A stretch of 64,000 nt of DNA from Streptomyces sp. SCSIO 30461 (lineage in GTDB: Bacteria > Actinomycetota > Actinomycetes > Streptomycetales > Streptomycetaceae). The DNA lies in NCBI RefSeq assembly GCF_037023745.1, contig NZ_CP146101.1, positions 310,001 through 374,000 on the forward strand, written 5' to 3'. A model generated the notes under the pieces. It was not told where the DNA came from, did not search any database, and saw nothing but the letters and a program-made list of their open reading frames with translations. A program made the translations under genes and the position numbers. Positions 51,197-59,258 of the stretch are shown here, piece by piece (position 1 is the stretch's first letter; each line of letters begins with the position of its first letter).

Positions 51197-51718
51197 ATGA
51201 CCAGTAGACCCACCCCCGCGGAGCAGCGCCGGAGGGAACTCGTGCTGTTGCGCCGCGTACGTGACCGGATGGACCGGGAGTACGTGCAGCCGCTGGATGT
51301 CGAAGCGCTGGCGCGTGGTGTGAACATGTCGGCGGGACACCTGAGCCGCCAGTTCAGACTCGCGTACGGCGAGTCACCGTACAGCTACCTCATGACGCGC
51401 CGTATCGAGCGTGCGATGTCGCTGCTGCGCCGCGGTGACCTCAGCGTCACCGAGGTGTGCTTCGCGGTCGGCTGCTCGTCCCTGGGCACCTTCAGCACCC
51501 GGTTCACGGAACTCGTCGGCGTACCGCCCAGCGTCTACCGGCGTGAGGCCGCACTCAGCTCGGCGGGCTCGGCGGGCTCGGGAGGGACGGTGGAGGCGGG
51601 CAGGGCGGAGGGCGCGGACGGGACGGCGGGTATCCCACCCTGTGTGGCGAAGCAGGTCACCCGGCCGATCAGAGACCGGTCAGGAATCGAGAAGCGCCCG
51701 CCCCGACCCCGCGCCTAG
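51197..51718 (+). CDS. AraC-family transcriptional regulator
   Basis: The 173-residue protein has the AraC DNA-binding domain near the N-terminus (about residues 20-118): YVQPLDVEALARGVNMSAGHLSRQFRLAYGESPYSYLMTRRIERA (described as first HTH), then LSVTEVCFAVGCSSLGTFSTRFTELVGVPPSVYRR, the classic second HTH. There is no sensor domain before it, only a Gly/Ala-rich and basic tail. The VOC gene starts 11 bp downstream, in the common AraC+VOC pair arrangement. Confidence 0.9.
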   Translation: MTSRPTPAEQRRRELVLLRRVRDRMDREYVQPLDVEALARGVNMSAGHLSRQFRLAYGESPYSYLMTRRIERAMSLLRRGDLSVTEVCFAVGCSSLGTFSTRFTELVGVPPSVYRREAALSSAGSAGSGGTVEAGRAEGADGTAGIPPCVAKQVTRPIRDRSGIEKRPPRPRA

Positions 51719-51728
51719 CGTGAGGTCC

Positions 51729-52139
51729 ATGGACATCACCATTCACGCGAGCTTCCTCCCCCATGACGACGCGGACGCGGCGCTGGGCTTCTACCGCGAC
51801 CTGCTCGGCTTCGAGGTCCGCAAGGACGTCGGTTTCGGCGGGATGCGCTGGATCACTGTCGGCCCCGCCGGCCAGCCCGGCACATCCATCGTCCTCACGC
51901 CGCCGGCCGCCGACCCCGGGGTCACCGACGACGAGCGCCGCACCATCACCGAGATGATGGCCAAGGGAACCTACGCGGGCATCCTCCTTGCCACCGCCGA
52001 CCTCGAAGGCACCTTCGCCCGGCTGGCGGCCGGCGATGCCGAGATCGTGCAGGAGCCGACCGAGCAGCCGTACGGCATCCGGGACTGTGCCGTACGCGAC
52101 CCCGCGGGCAACATGGTCCGCATCCAGGAACTGCGCTGA
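51729..52139 (+). CDS. VOC-superfamily (glyoxalase-like) protein
   Basis: This 136-residue single-domain VOC protein has MDITIHASFLPHDDADAALGFYRDLLGFEVRKDV, GMRWITVGPAGQPGTSIVL, TADLEGTFARLAAGDAEIVQ and YGIRDCAVRDPAGNMVRIQ (terminal metal-ligand Glu replaced by Gln or Glu in the last strand). This family includes glyoxalases, dioxygenases and antibiotic-binding resistance proteins. Its pairing with an AraC regulator and a UvrA-like ATPase would fit a resistance role. Confidence 0.88.
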   Translation: MDITIHASFLPHDDADAALGFYRDLLGFEVRKDVGFGGMRWITVGPAGQPGTSIVLTPPAADPGVTDDERRTITEMMAKGTYAGILLATADLEGTFARLAAGDAEIVQEPTEQPYGIRDCAVRDPAGNMVRIQELR

Positions 52140-52215
52140 CCGCGACGCCGGACAGCTGAGCCGTACCGCCGGACAGGCCGAACCGCACCGCCGCACAGAT
52201 GGAGTGACAGACACG

Positions 52216-54618
52216 ATGAGCAAGGCCCAAGCCGATGCCTCCGCGGCGGACGCCCCGCACGCTGCCGACAGCCACGACATGATCCGCGTGCACGGCGCAC
52301 GCGAGAACAACCTGAAGGACGTCAGCATCGAGATCCCGAAGCGCCGTCTGACGGTGTTCACCGGGGTCTCCGGCTCGGGCAAGAGCTCGCTGGTGTTCGA
52401 CACGATCGCCGCGGAGTCGCAACGGCTGATCAACGAGACGTACAGCGCTTTCGTGCAGGGCTTCATGCCGACGCTGGCGCGGCCCGAGGTCGACGTACTC
52501 GACGGGCTGACCACCGCGATCACCGTCGACCAGCAGCGGCTGGGCGCGGACCCGCGGTCCACCGTCGGCACCGTCACCGACGTCAACGCGATGCTGCGGA
52601 TCCTCTTCAGCCGGCTCGGCGATCCGCACATCGGCCCGCCGAGTGCCTACTCCTTCAACGTCGCCTCGGTCCGGGCCAGTGGGGCGATCACCGTGGAGCG
52701 CGGCGCGAAGACCAAGGCAGAGAAGGCGACGTTCAACCGCACCGGCGGTATGTGCACCCGCTGCGAGGGCCGGGGGAAGGTCTCCGACATCGACCTCACA
52801 CAGCTCTACGACGATTCCAAGTCGATCGCCGAAGGCGCGTTCACCATCCCCGGCTGGAAGTCGGACAACGTGTGGACGGTCGGGATCTACACCGAGTCGG
52901 GCTTCCTCGACCCGAACAAGCCGATCCGCAGGTTCACCAAGAAGGAAATGCACGACTTCCTCTACCGCGAGCCGACCAAGGTCAAGGTCAACGGGGTCAA
53001 CCTCACCTATGAGGGGCTGATCCCGAAGATCCAGAAGTCGTTCCTGTCCAAGGACAAGGAGGCGATGCAGCCGCACATCCGGGCGTTCGTGGAGCGGGCC
53101 GTCACTTTCACCACCTGCCCCGAGTGCGAAGGCACCAGGCTCACCGAAGGAGCCCGCTCGTCCAAGGTCGCCGGGATCTCCATCGCGGACGCCTGCGCGA
53201 TGGAGATCAGGGATCTGGCCGAGTGGGTGCGCGGCCTCGCGGAGCCCTCGGTCGCCCCGCTGCTCACCGCCCTGCGCGGGACACTCGACTCGTTCGTGGA
53301 GATCGGCCTCGGCTATCTGTCCCTCGACCGCTCCTCGGGCACGCTGTCCGGCGGTGAGGCGCAGCGCGTCAAGATGATCCGCCACCTCGGCTCCTCGCTG
53401 ACGGACGTCACATACGTCTTCGACGAGCCCACCACGGGTCTGCACCCGCATGACATCCAGCGGATGAACAACCTGCTGCTGCGGCTGCGGGACAAGGGCA
53501 ACACGGTGCTCGTCGTGGAGCACAAGCCCGAGGTGATCGCGATCGCCGACCATGTGGTGGACCTCGGCCCCGGCGCCGGTACGGCCGGTGGCACTGTCTG
53601 CTTCGAGGGCAGCGTGGCGGGGCTGCGGGCCGGCGACAGCATCACCGGGCGCCACCTCGACGACCGGGCCGCCCTCAAGGAGTCGGTGCGCAAGCCCACC
53701 GGGGCGCTGGAGATCCGCGGCGCGACGGCGAACAACCTCCAGAGCGTCGATGTCGACATTCCGCTCGGAGTGCTGACCGTGCTCACGGGCGTGGCCGGCT
53801 CGGGCAAGAGCTCGCTGGTGCACGGCTCGATGCCCCGACAGGTCGAGGACGAGAGCGTGGTGGCGGTCGACCAGACACCGATCAGGGGGTCGCGGCGCAG
53901 CAACCCGGCGACGTACACCGGTCTGCTGGAGCCCATCCGCAAGGCGTTCGCCAAGGTCAACGGGGTGAAGCCGGCGCTGTTCAGCGCCAATTCGGAGGGC
54001 GCCTGCCCGACCTGCAACGGTGCCGGCGTGATCTACACCGATCTGGCGATGATGGCCGGGGTCGCCACCACCTGCGAGGACTGTGAAGGGAAGCGGTTCC
54101 AGCCCTCGGTGCTCGAGTACCACCTCGGCGGCCGTGACATCAGCGAGGTGCTCGCGATGTCGGTGACGGACGCCGAGCAGTTCTTCGGCGCCGGTGAGGC
54201 GCGCACCCCCGCCGCACACAAGATCCTCGAACGGCTGGTGGACGTCGGACTCGGCTATCTGAGCCTGGGGCAGCCGCTGACCACGCTGTCCGGTGGCGAA
54301 CGGCAGCGGCTCAAGCTGGCCACGCACATGGCCGACAAGAGCGGTGTCTACGTCCTCGACGAACCGACCACCGGTCTGCACCTCGCCGATGTCGAGCAAC
54401 TGCTCGGCCTGCTGGACCGGCTGGTCGACTCTGGCAAATCGGTGATCGTCATCGAGCACCACCAGGCGGTCATGGCCCACGCCGACTGGATCATCGACCT
54501 GGGCCCCGGCGCCGGCCACGACGGCGGCCGGATCGTCTTCGAGGGCATCCCCGCCGACCTGGTCGCCGCCCGGTCCACGCTGACCGGCGAGCACCTCGCG
54601 GAGTACGTGGGCGGGTGA
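52216..54618 (+). CDS. UvrA-like ABC ATPase (UvrA2/DrrC type)
   Basis: The 800-residue protein starts at ATG 52216 with GGAGTGAC upstream. Two ABC halves are visible: Walker A GVSGSGKSSLVFDTIA (about residue 52) and GVAGSGKSSLVHG (about 528), signatures LSGGEAQRV and LSGGERQRL, and zinc knuckles CTRCEGRG and CPTCNGAG/CEDCEGKR. Housekeeping UvrA has about 950 residues and a UvrB-binding domain; this protein is shorter, as in UvrA2/DrrC proteins linked to resistance to DNA-binding drugs. No UvrB or UvrC gene is nearby. Confidence 0.9.
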   Translation: MSKAQADASAADAPHAADSHDMIRVHGARENNLKDVSIEIPKRRLTVFTGVSGSGKSSLVFDTIAAESQRLINETYSAFVQGFMPTLARPEVDVLDGLTTAITVDQQRLGADPRSTVGTVTDVNAMLRILFSRLGDPHIGPPSAYSFNVASVRASGAITVERGAKTKAEKATFNRTGGMCTRCEGRGKVSDIDLTQLYDDSKSIAEGAFTIPGWKSDNVWTVGIYTESGFLDPNKPIRRFTKKEMHDFLYREPTKVKVNGVNLTYEGLIPKIQKSFLSKDKEAMQPHIRAFVERAVTFTTCPECEGTRLTEGARSSKVAGISIADACAMEIRDLAEWVRGLAEPSVAPLLTALRGTLDSFVEIGLGYLSLDRSSGTLSGGEAQRVKMIRHLGSSLTDVTYVFDEPTTGLHPHDIQRMNNLLLRLRDKGNTVLVVEHKPEVIAIADHVVDLGPGAGTAGGTVCFEGSVAGLRAGDSITGRHLDDRAALKESVRKPTGALEIRGATANNLQSVDVDIPLGVLTVLTGVAGSGKSSLVHGSMPRQVEDESVVAVDQTPIRGSRRSNPATYTGLLEPIRKAFAKVNGVKPALFSANSEGACPTCNGAGVIYTDLAMMAGVATTCEDCEGKRFQPSVLEYHLGGRDISEVLAMSVTDAEQFFGAGEARTPAAHKILERLVDVGLGYLSLGQPLTTLSGGERQRLKLATHMADKSGVYVLDEPTTGLHLADVEQLLGLLDRLVDSGKSVIVIEHHQAVMAHADWIIDLGPGAGHDGGRIVFEGIPADLVAARSTLTGEHLAEYVGG

Positions 54619-55246
54619 CCCGGGCCCCCGGCCTGTCCGGTCCAGCCCCGGGCCCCCGCCTGTCCGGTCCAGCCCCGGGCCCCCGGCCCTCGTGCGCCGG
54701 GTCGGCGAGGGTGATCAACCCATGGGAGTGCGGGGGTGGGCGGGGTCGGGTGGCACCCCCTTTGGAGCCTCACTCGTGGAGGATCCGGTGCCTTGTGTGA
54801 TCAGGCGTTGGCGGCGGGACGCGGGTCCCGCTTCTGCTCCACTGCCTCAGCTTCGCGGTCCGCTCAAGCCAGTTCATGACCGGTGATCGTCGTGCGGACG
54901 CGACTCGCGGCCGCCGCCCAGGCTATGCGGGCATGACACCGTGGATACGGGAGACGGTGAACACGTTTCCCAAATGTTCGCTTGAGGGTTCGGAGGTGGT
55001 CGTGGGTGTCCTGACCAGCCGTGGAGCGGGCTGTCCAGTGGCGTCCGGACATAGCTGAACGTGGTGAATGAGACCAGAACCGAGACCACGAGGTGACCGG
55101 CGGGATGCCCGCGTCGTTCGGCGTGTGCTGCACCCCGGTCGGATTCCTACCCGTTCCGGTTCGTGTCCCGTGATGACCGAACCCAGGATGGCGGCACCGC
55201 CGACGCACCGTCTGATGTACAGCGGGCACCCTCGGAGTGGCAGACT
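54619..55246. other. Non-coding start of the second accessory region
   Basis: It begins with two and a half copies of a unit of about 26-28 bp (CCCGGGCCCCC...GCCTGTCCGGTCCAGC) between 54618 and about 54690. A region without credible genes follows. A GAGAC tandem motif lies at 55067-55090. Composition becomes slightly less GC-rich from about 54940. The core-to-accessory boundary is probably in here. Confidence 0.45.
55067..55090 (+). repeat. GAGAC tandem motif, copy 2
   Basis: AATGAGACCAGAACCGAGACC resembles AATGAGACCGAAACTGAGACC at 58384-58404 in the same orientation, with a 1-nt longer spacer. It is thought to be an arm-type integrase site like copy 1 near 3.38 kb. Confidence 0.4.
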
Positions 55247-55975
55247 GTGACGGTGGCAACATGTGACGAGGAACTGCTCGCGCGGGTAACAGAGTTGAGG
55301 GAGCGCGGCAGGGCTCCGAAGCAGATCGCGAGGGCGCTGGGGCTGCGCCCGGCCCAGGCCGCGGCGCTGGTGAGACAGGCCGCAGCCGCGGCACAGGCGA
55401 ACATCACGCCGGATGAGCGGCCGGTGGTGGGCTGCTGGGTCAATGCGGGCTGGAGCGCGGGACTGGACATGGCCGGGGCCACGGCTTGGGCGGAGGTCGA
55501 TCCTCTCGGCCAGGAACCGGAACCGGACAGAGGAGGCTTCGCGCAGATTCTCCTGGCCCGCCAGGAACGTGCCAGCAGGGTCACCGTCACCGGGTTCCTG
55601 GTGGACGTGTACTGCCTGGGGGTCAAGAACGTCACCGACCCCGAGGTGATGGGGTCCGGATCCCTGACCACTTACGTGCCGACGTACTACTCGGCCTTCG
55701 ACCATCGGCCGCTGCCCATCGGCGTGGAGCAGGCACAGACGATCGTGCACGACGCGGTCGTCTACGCCCGCTCTCTCGGCTTCGAACCCGCGAGCGGCTT
55801 CACCGATGCCGCGGTGCACCTGGGCTCCCCGCCCTGCGACCGGCCCGCCATCGGCTTCGGCCGGGACGGCAAGCCGTTCTACTTCTCCGGCCCCTACGAC
55901 AACCCGCGCAACGTGCTCCAGACCCTCGAACGCACCTGCGGCCCAGGTAACTACGACTATGTTGCCCACCTGTAG
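55247..55975 (+). CDS. HTH-containing module protein A, copy 1
   Basis: The GTG at 55247 has CGGAGTGG upstream and gives 242 residues, exactly the length of copy 2 at 60905-61633. Residues about 5-40 are a helix-turn-helix (LRERGRAPKQIARALGLRPA, then QAAALVRQAA). The rest is a conserved alpha/beta domain: RPVVGCWVNAGWSAGLDM, LLARQERASRVTVTGFLVDVYCLGVKN, EQAQTIVHDAVVYARSLGFEP, and a C-terminal FGRDGKPFYFSGPYDNPR. I have seen the last domain beside SEC-C-motif proteins, but no function is known to me. Downstream is only a fragment of partner B. Confidence 0.75.
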   Translation: MTVATCDEELLARVTELRERGRAPKQIARALGLRPAQAAALVRQAAAAAQANITPDERPVVGCWVNAGWSAGLDMAGATAWAEVDPLGQEPEPDRGGFAQILLARQERASRVTVTGFLVDVYCLGVKNVTDPEVMGSGSLTTYVPTYYSAFDHRPLPIGVEQAQTIVHDAVVYARSLGFEPASGFTDAAVHLGSPPCDRPAIGFGRDGKPFYFSGPYDNPRNVLQTLERTCGPGNYDYVAHL

Positions 55976-56045
55976 GGGCAGCACGCGAGCGGCACGAAAC
56001 GGGAAGCGCAAGCAGTGATACCGGTCGAACAGCAACCGGAACCAG

Positions 56046-56222
56046 CCCGCGCTGACCCGGCCACCGCACCTGACCATCACCCAACTGTGGCAACGCTGGT
56101 TGAACAACAGCCTCCTGGACGAGTTCTCCCGCGTCGAGGAGATCGAGGGTCAGCGCTCGGCGAACGTCCTGACCGCGGCCAAACCGCGCCGCAAGCTTGT
56201 CGGCCAGGCGCTGGAAGGCGAT
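56046..56222 (+). pseudogene. Module protein B, internal fragment (copy 1)
   Basis: About 58 codons (LTRPPHLTITQLWQRWLNNS, LLDEFSRVEEIEGQRSANVL and TAAKPRRKLVGQALEG) match residues about 95-150 of the intact protein B at 59592-60908 (LWRRWLSHGVIDEFSRVEAI, KGQRAANVLTAVKPRRAQVG). The start, the first 95 residues and everything after are gone. At the right it fuses into a reversed directionality-factor fragment. So the second copy of the A/B module lost its B gene. Confidence 0.75.
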
Positions 56223-56630
56223 GTCGACGGAGGGCGTCGGGCCGCGACCGTTCCTGGCCGCCAGCTTCCTGTCCGCAAGGAGCGGAGGGCAACCGCAGGG
56301 CTGGCCCTGCTTCTCTTCCGGTGACAGGAACTCCATGCCGTCGCACTCGTGGACGATGCCTTTACTGCCCCAGAGGACCATATGAGCCGCCACCGCGTCG
56401 GGTCCGTCCAGGAGAACGCGTACGCTCTCGCGGCTCGTCAGAACTTCGTAGGCAAGGCCGCCGCTTCCTCCCCCGTTCGGTTGAGGCTCGCCACCCAGTA
56501 GTCCGGCAACCCGGGCGGCCACATCGGCGTCGTCGGTGGTGACACGCCAGGCATCCAGGGCTTGGGGCCGTCCGTCGGATAAGCGTCCCTGGTGGAAGCG
56601 TCCGACTGGGGCGGTTGTGCTCTGCGTCAT
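56187..56630 (-). pseudogene. Recombination directionality factor-like protein, N-terminal fragment
   Basis: The sequence starts MTQSTTAPVGRFHQGRLSDG at ATG 56630. It has YEVLTSRESVRVLLDGPDAV and the hallmark HECDGMEFLSPEEKQGQPCG, CPPLLADRKLAARNGRGPTPS and RLADKL. This HxCDGxEFL...G.PCGCP pattern is that of the directionality factors of actinophage-type serine integrases. Normal proteins continue for about 150 residues; here the frame runs into the reversed module-B fragment at about 56190-56220, so the end is lost. It proves that an integrated phage-like element was once present. Confidence 0.7.
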
Positions 56631-56766
56631 TCGGGAACCTTTGTAGAGCGCACAACAGACAACGCTTCACCTCCCTGCCGAAGGGGCTGCACGCGGTGTG
56701 GCGCTACGCCACGGCAGGGTGGCGCTCACCATAGTGCCCCGACGGTTACGGACACATGGGCGTACA

Positions 56767-58239
56767 TCAGGCTTGGTTGTAGAGGGTCGCCAGGTCGATC
56801 AGCCGGATGTCCGGCTCGGCCGCCGCCGCAGCGTACGCCTTGTCGTTGAATCCGGCTCCGCTGAAGCACAAGAGCTGTGTATTCGTGGTGTCGTATCGGC
56901 CTGCCAGAGTGATGAGGTCGCGGATGTGCCGGAGACGTTCGATGTGGGCAGCGCCCATGGTGTCGTTCCACTTGGCCTCTCCGATGGCCAGCAGTGGTGG
57001 CTTGGTGCCATCTGCGATTCCGATGACCGCCACATCGACCTCGTGGCCGGTACGGGCCTTGGGGTCGTGAACGACGCCGTGTCCGACGCGGCCCGGCAGA
57101 CCGCCGAGCAGTTCGGGGTCGGCGTGATGCAGGGCCCAGTCCCGGCAGACCTGCTCGAAGTGGGGCCCGAGGACGTTGCTGACGAAGCGGCGACGGCTGG
57201 CTTGCCAGACCCGTGCCGCGCTGCCGGGGCGTTCGAGCTGGTCCCAGACCGGTCGCATGATCGCGTGGTAGAAGCCGATCAGCGGTTCGGCGATGCGGTA
57301 GGTGGGCCGGTTGTCGCGGAAAGCATCGGCGTCCCGGTGGAGCAGGCCCGCGTCTTCGAGGACGTTGATGGGGTGGGCGATGTCGGTGGCCTTGCGTTCC
57401 AGGTAGCCGGCCATGCCCCCGCGGGTGGCGTTGCCGTCGGCGACGGCGGCCAGGACGGACAGGTACAAGGCGGTGTCGCGAAGGTCGGGTTCTTCGGCCA
57501 GCAGGTAGCGGGCCTCGCGGAAGAGGGGGGTCTCGGGGTTGAGGACGGTGCGGACGACCCAGTCGTCGAAGTCGTCCGGTCCCTTTGGCGTGTCGCCGCG
57601 TGCGAATTCGCGCCGGTAGGCAGGAGTACCGCCCACGATCGCGTTCACCTTCATGGCCAAGTGGGGGTCGGTGATGCCCCAGAACTCCGCGGCGAGGCGG
57701 TGGTCCAGAGGGCGGACGACCAGCTCCAGCCCCGCCCGTCCGCGCAGTGGGGCGCTACCCGAGAGCAGCCTGCCCATGAAGGACAGCGCCGAGCCGCACA
57801 GCAGCAGCCGGGTACGGGAGCCGGTGCGCTGGTCACGCAGGGGCCGCAACGCCTCCTGGATGATCGAGGGCAGCTCGGGGTTCGCCTTGGCGAGGTACGG
57901 GAACTCGTCGATCACCACGGGGACGGGCCGCTCGGCGCCGAGCGCGAGCAGCGCGTCGACGGCCTCTGCCCAGTTGGCGAAGTGGAACGGGCTGGCAGGA
58001 CGGACGTGGGCGGTCAGCGCCGCGCTGATCCGCCGTAGCGACTCGGCATCGGCGGCCTCGGTCGCACCGAAATAGAACCCTCCAGCGGCTCGGCAGGCGG
58101 CATCCAGCAGGAACGTCTTGCCCTGGCGGCGGCGCCCGGAGACCACGCCCAGAGTCGCGCCGGGCTGCGGATCGGTGATGAACCGGCTCAGCGCCGACCA
58201 CTCGTAGTCCCGGTCGAACATCTCGGCAGGCTTGTCCAC
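56767..58239 (-). CDS. AAA-type ATPase with C-terminal DUF234 nuclease-like domain
   Basis: The 490-residue protein is in the archaeal-type ATPase group. The P-loop is VVSGRRRQGKTFLLDAACRA (about residues 32-50), Walker B VPVVIDEFPYLAK, sensor LLLCGSALSFM. A winged-helix part is about 255-320 (YLERKATDIAHPINVLEDAGLLHR). The C-terminal DUF234 part has a PD-(D/E)xK-type core, GHEVDVAVIGIADGTKPPLLAIGEAKWN. The gene is full length. Such ATPases are abundant in mobile regions, and their biological role is unresolved; a defence or abortive-type role is a guess. Confidence 0.85.
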   Translation of the reverse strand: MDKPAEMFDRDYEWSALSRFITDPQPGATLGVVSGRRRQGKTFLLDAACRAAGGFYFGATEAADAESLRRISAALTAHVRPASPFHFANWAEAVDALLALGAERPVPVVIDEFPYLAKANPELPSIIQEALRPLRDQRTGSRTRLLLCGSALSFMGRLLSGSAPLRGRAGLELVVRPLDHRLAAEFWGITDPHLAMKVNAIVGGTPAYRREFARGDTPKGPDDFDDWVVRTVLNPETPLFREARYLLAEEPDLRDTALYLSVLAAVADGNATRGGMAGYLERKATDIAHPINVLEDAGLLHRDADAFRDNRPTYRIAEPLIGFYHAIMRPVWDQLERPGSAARVWQASRRRFVSNVLGPHFEQVCRDWALHHADPELLGGLPGRVGHGVVHDPKARTGHEVDVAVIGIADGTKPPLLAIGEAKWNDTMGAAHIERLRHIRDLITLAGRYDTTNTQLLCFSGAGFNDKAYAAAAAEPDIRLIDLATLYNQA

Positions 58240-58383
58240 GAGTGCTCCAGATATAGAAGTACGCCTACATAAAACATACTCCTAGTTCTGGCGCCCTCGC
58301 AGTGTGCGCCCGTCGGCCCGACGCTCGCCGCTCCCCAGGGGTGTCTTGGCGTATCGCGAGAAATGCCGCGAATGTCGCAAGTA

Positions 58384-58404
58384 AATGAGACCGAAACTGA
58401 GACC
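58384..58404 (+). repeat. GAGAC tandem motif, copy 3
   Basis: AATGAGACCGAAACTGAGACC contains two GAGACC units. It is the reverse complement of the motif at 3379-3399 with two differences. Here it lies next to the reversed tRNA-Ser fragment, as does copy 1. Confidence 0.45.
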
Positions 58405-58413
58405 AAGGCATGC

Positions 58414-58450
58414 CGAAGACCCCGGCCGCTGGAGCGGTCCGGGGTCTTCG
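58414..58450. terminator. Hairpin next to the reversed tRNA-Ser fragment
   Basis: CGAAGACCCCGG (58414-58425) and CCGGGGTCTTCG (58439-58450) make a perfect 12-bp stem with a 13-nt loop. On the minus strand it comes right after the tRNA-Ser fragment, in the usual terminator position. Confidence 0.75.
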
Positions 58451-58471
58451 TTTTTGCCTGTTCAGGCGGCT

Positions 58472-58524
58472 GCGGAGGATACGAGATTCGAACTCGTGAG
58501 GGGTTGCCCCCAACACGCTTTCGG
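58472..58524 (-). repeat. tRNA-Ser(GGA) 3' fragment, inverted copy
   Basis: The reverse complement is identical to 3516-3568: 53 bases from the anticodon-stem side to the acceptor 3' end. No 5' half of the tRNA lies on its other side. It is an att-type relic and, together with the copy at 3.5 kb, a 53-bp inverted repeat 55 kb apart. Confidence 0.8.
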
Positions 58525-58578
58525 GATGCCGCGAACGATTGTGTAGCGCAGTGCATTGCGCTGCGATACGCTGGCTTC

Positions 58579-58857
58579 ATGAAGACCATCACCCAGCGGG
58601 AACTCGCCGCGCGCTCCAAGGCCGTGCTTGACGATGTCGAAGCGGGCGAGACCTATCACATCACCCGCAACGGCACCGAGATCGCCGAGGTGCGCCCGCT
58701 CGGTGCCAGACGCCGCTTCGTCCCGGTGGAGGAACTTCAACGGAAGTGGCGCCATGCGCCGAGCATCGACGCCGCCCGGATGCGTGCGGAGGCCGATGAT
58801 TTCTTCGGTACCGAAGACCGCGTCGGCGAGGACGACAATCCGTGGGAGCGCGCGTGA
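58579..58857 (+). CDS. Phd/YefM-type antitoxin
   Basis: The 92-residue protein starts MKTITQRELAARSKAVLDDVEAGETYHITRNGTEIAEVRPL, the standard Phd_YefM DNA-binding dimer pattern (only the family hallmark is noted). The remaining C-terminal half is acidic (ADDFFGTEDRVGEDDNPWERA) and would wrap around the toxin. The stop overlaps the toxin GTG (GTGA). The start ATG 58579 follows a palindrome-like TAGCGCAGTGCATTGCGCTGCGATACG, a plausible self-regulatory operator (stem GCGCAGTGC/GCATTGCGC). Confidence 0.9.
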   Translation: MKTITQRELAARSKAVLDDVEAGETYHITRNGTEIAEVRPLGARRRFVPVEELQRKWRHAPSIDAARMRAEADDFFGTEDRVGEDDNPWERA

Positions 58858-59258
58858 CCGGCAGGCCGTCGCACGGAATGCTGGACACCTGCGTCATCAT
58901 CGATCTGCCCATGATCGATCTCGGTTTCCTGCCCCTGGAGGCCGCTGTTTCCTCGATCGTCCTGGCGGAACTGGCCCAGGGCGTGGCGATGACAACGGAT
59001 CCGGTGGAGATGATGACGCGGGCGCAGCGCCTGGCGGATGTCGAAGCGGAGTTCGCGGCCATTCCCTTCGACCGGGAGGCAGCCCGCAGGTTCGGCACAC
59101 TCGTCGCACTCACCGTCAAGGCGAAACGCGATCCCCGTCCCCGCCGAATGGACCTGATGATCGCCGCAACCGCTGCCGCGCAGGGCCTCCCGCTCTTCAC
59201 ACGGAACGCTGACGACTTCAAGGGACTGGAACAGGGCGTCACGGTTATCCCCGTGTGA
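58854..59258 (+). CDS. PIN-domain (VapC-type) toxin
   Basis: The start GTG 58854 is preceded by GGGAGCG. The protein of 134 residues is a PIN ribonuclease: first acidic residue in MLDTCVIIDLP, second in SSIVLAELAQGVA, third in RRMDLMIAATAAAQGLPLFT and last in RNADDFKGLEQ. All four catalytic acidic positions are kept, so it is likely an active RNA-cleaving toxin neutralised by the upstream Phd-type protein. Confidence 0.92.
   Translation: MTGRPSHGMLDTCVIIDLPMIDLGFLPLEAAVSSIVLAELAQGVAMTTDPVEMMTRAQRLADVEAEFAAIPFDREAARRFGTLVALTVKAKRDPRPRRMDLMIAATAAAQGLPLFTRNADDFKGLEQGVTVIPV

Larger units (their letters stand above)
58240..58578. other. Intergenic region with recombination relics
   Basis: No gene is present. 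It carries the GAGAC tandem motif (58384-58404), a 12-bp hairpin (58414-58425 with 58439-58450) and a reversed tRNA-Ser 3' fragment (58472-58524). The ATPase promoter and the toxin-antitoxin promoter lie at its two ends; a patch near 58250-58280 is AT-rich. Confidence 0.6.
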
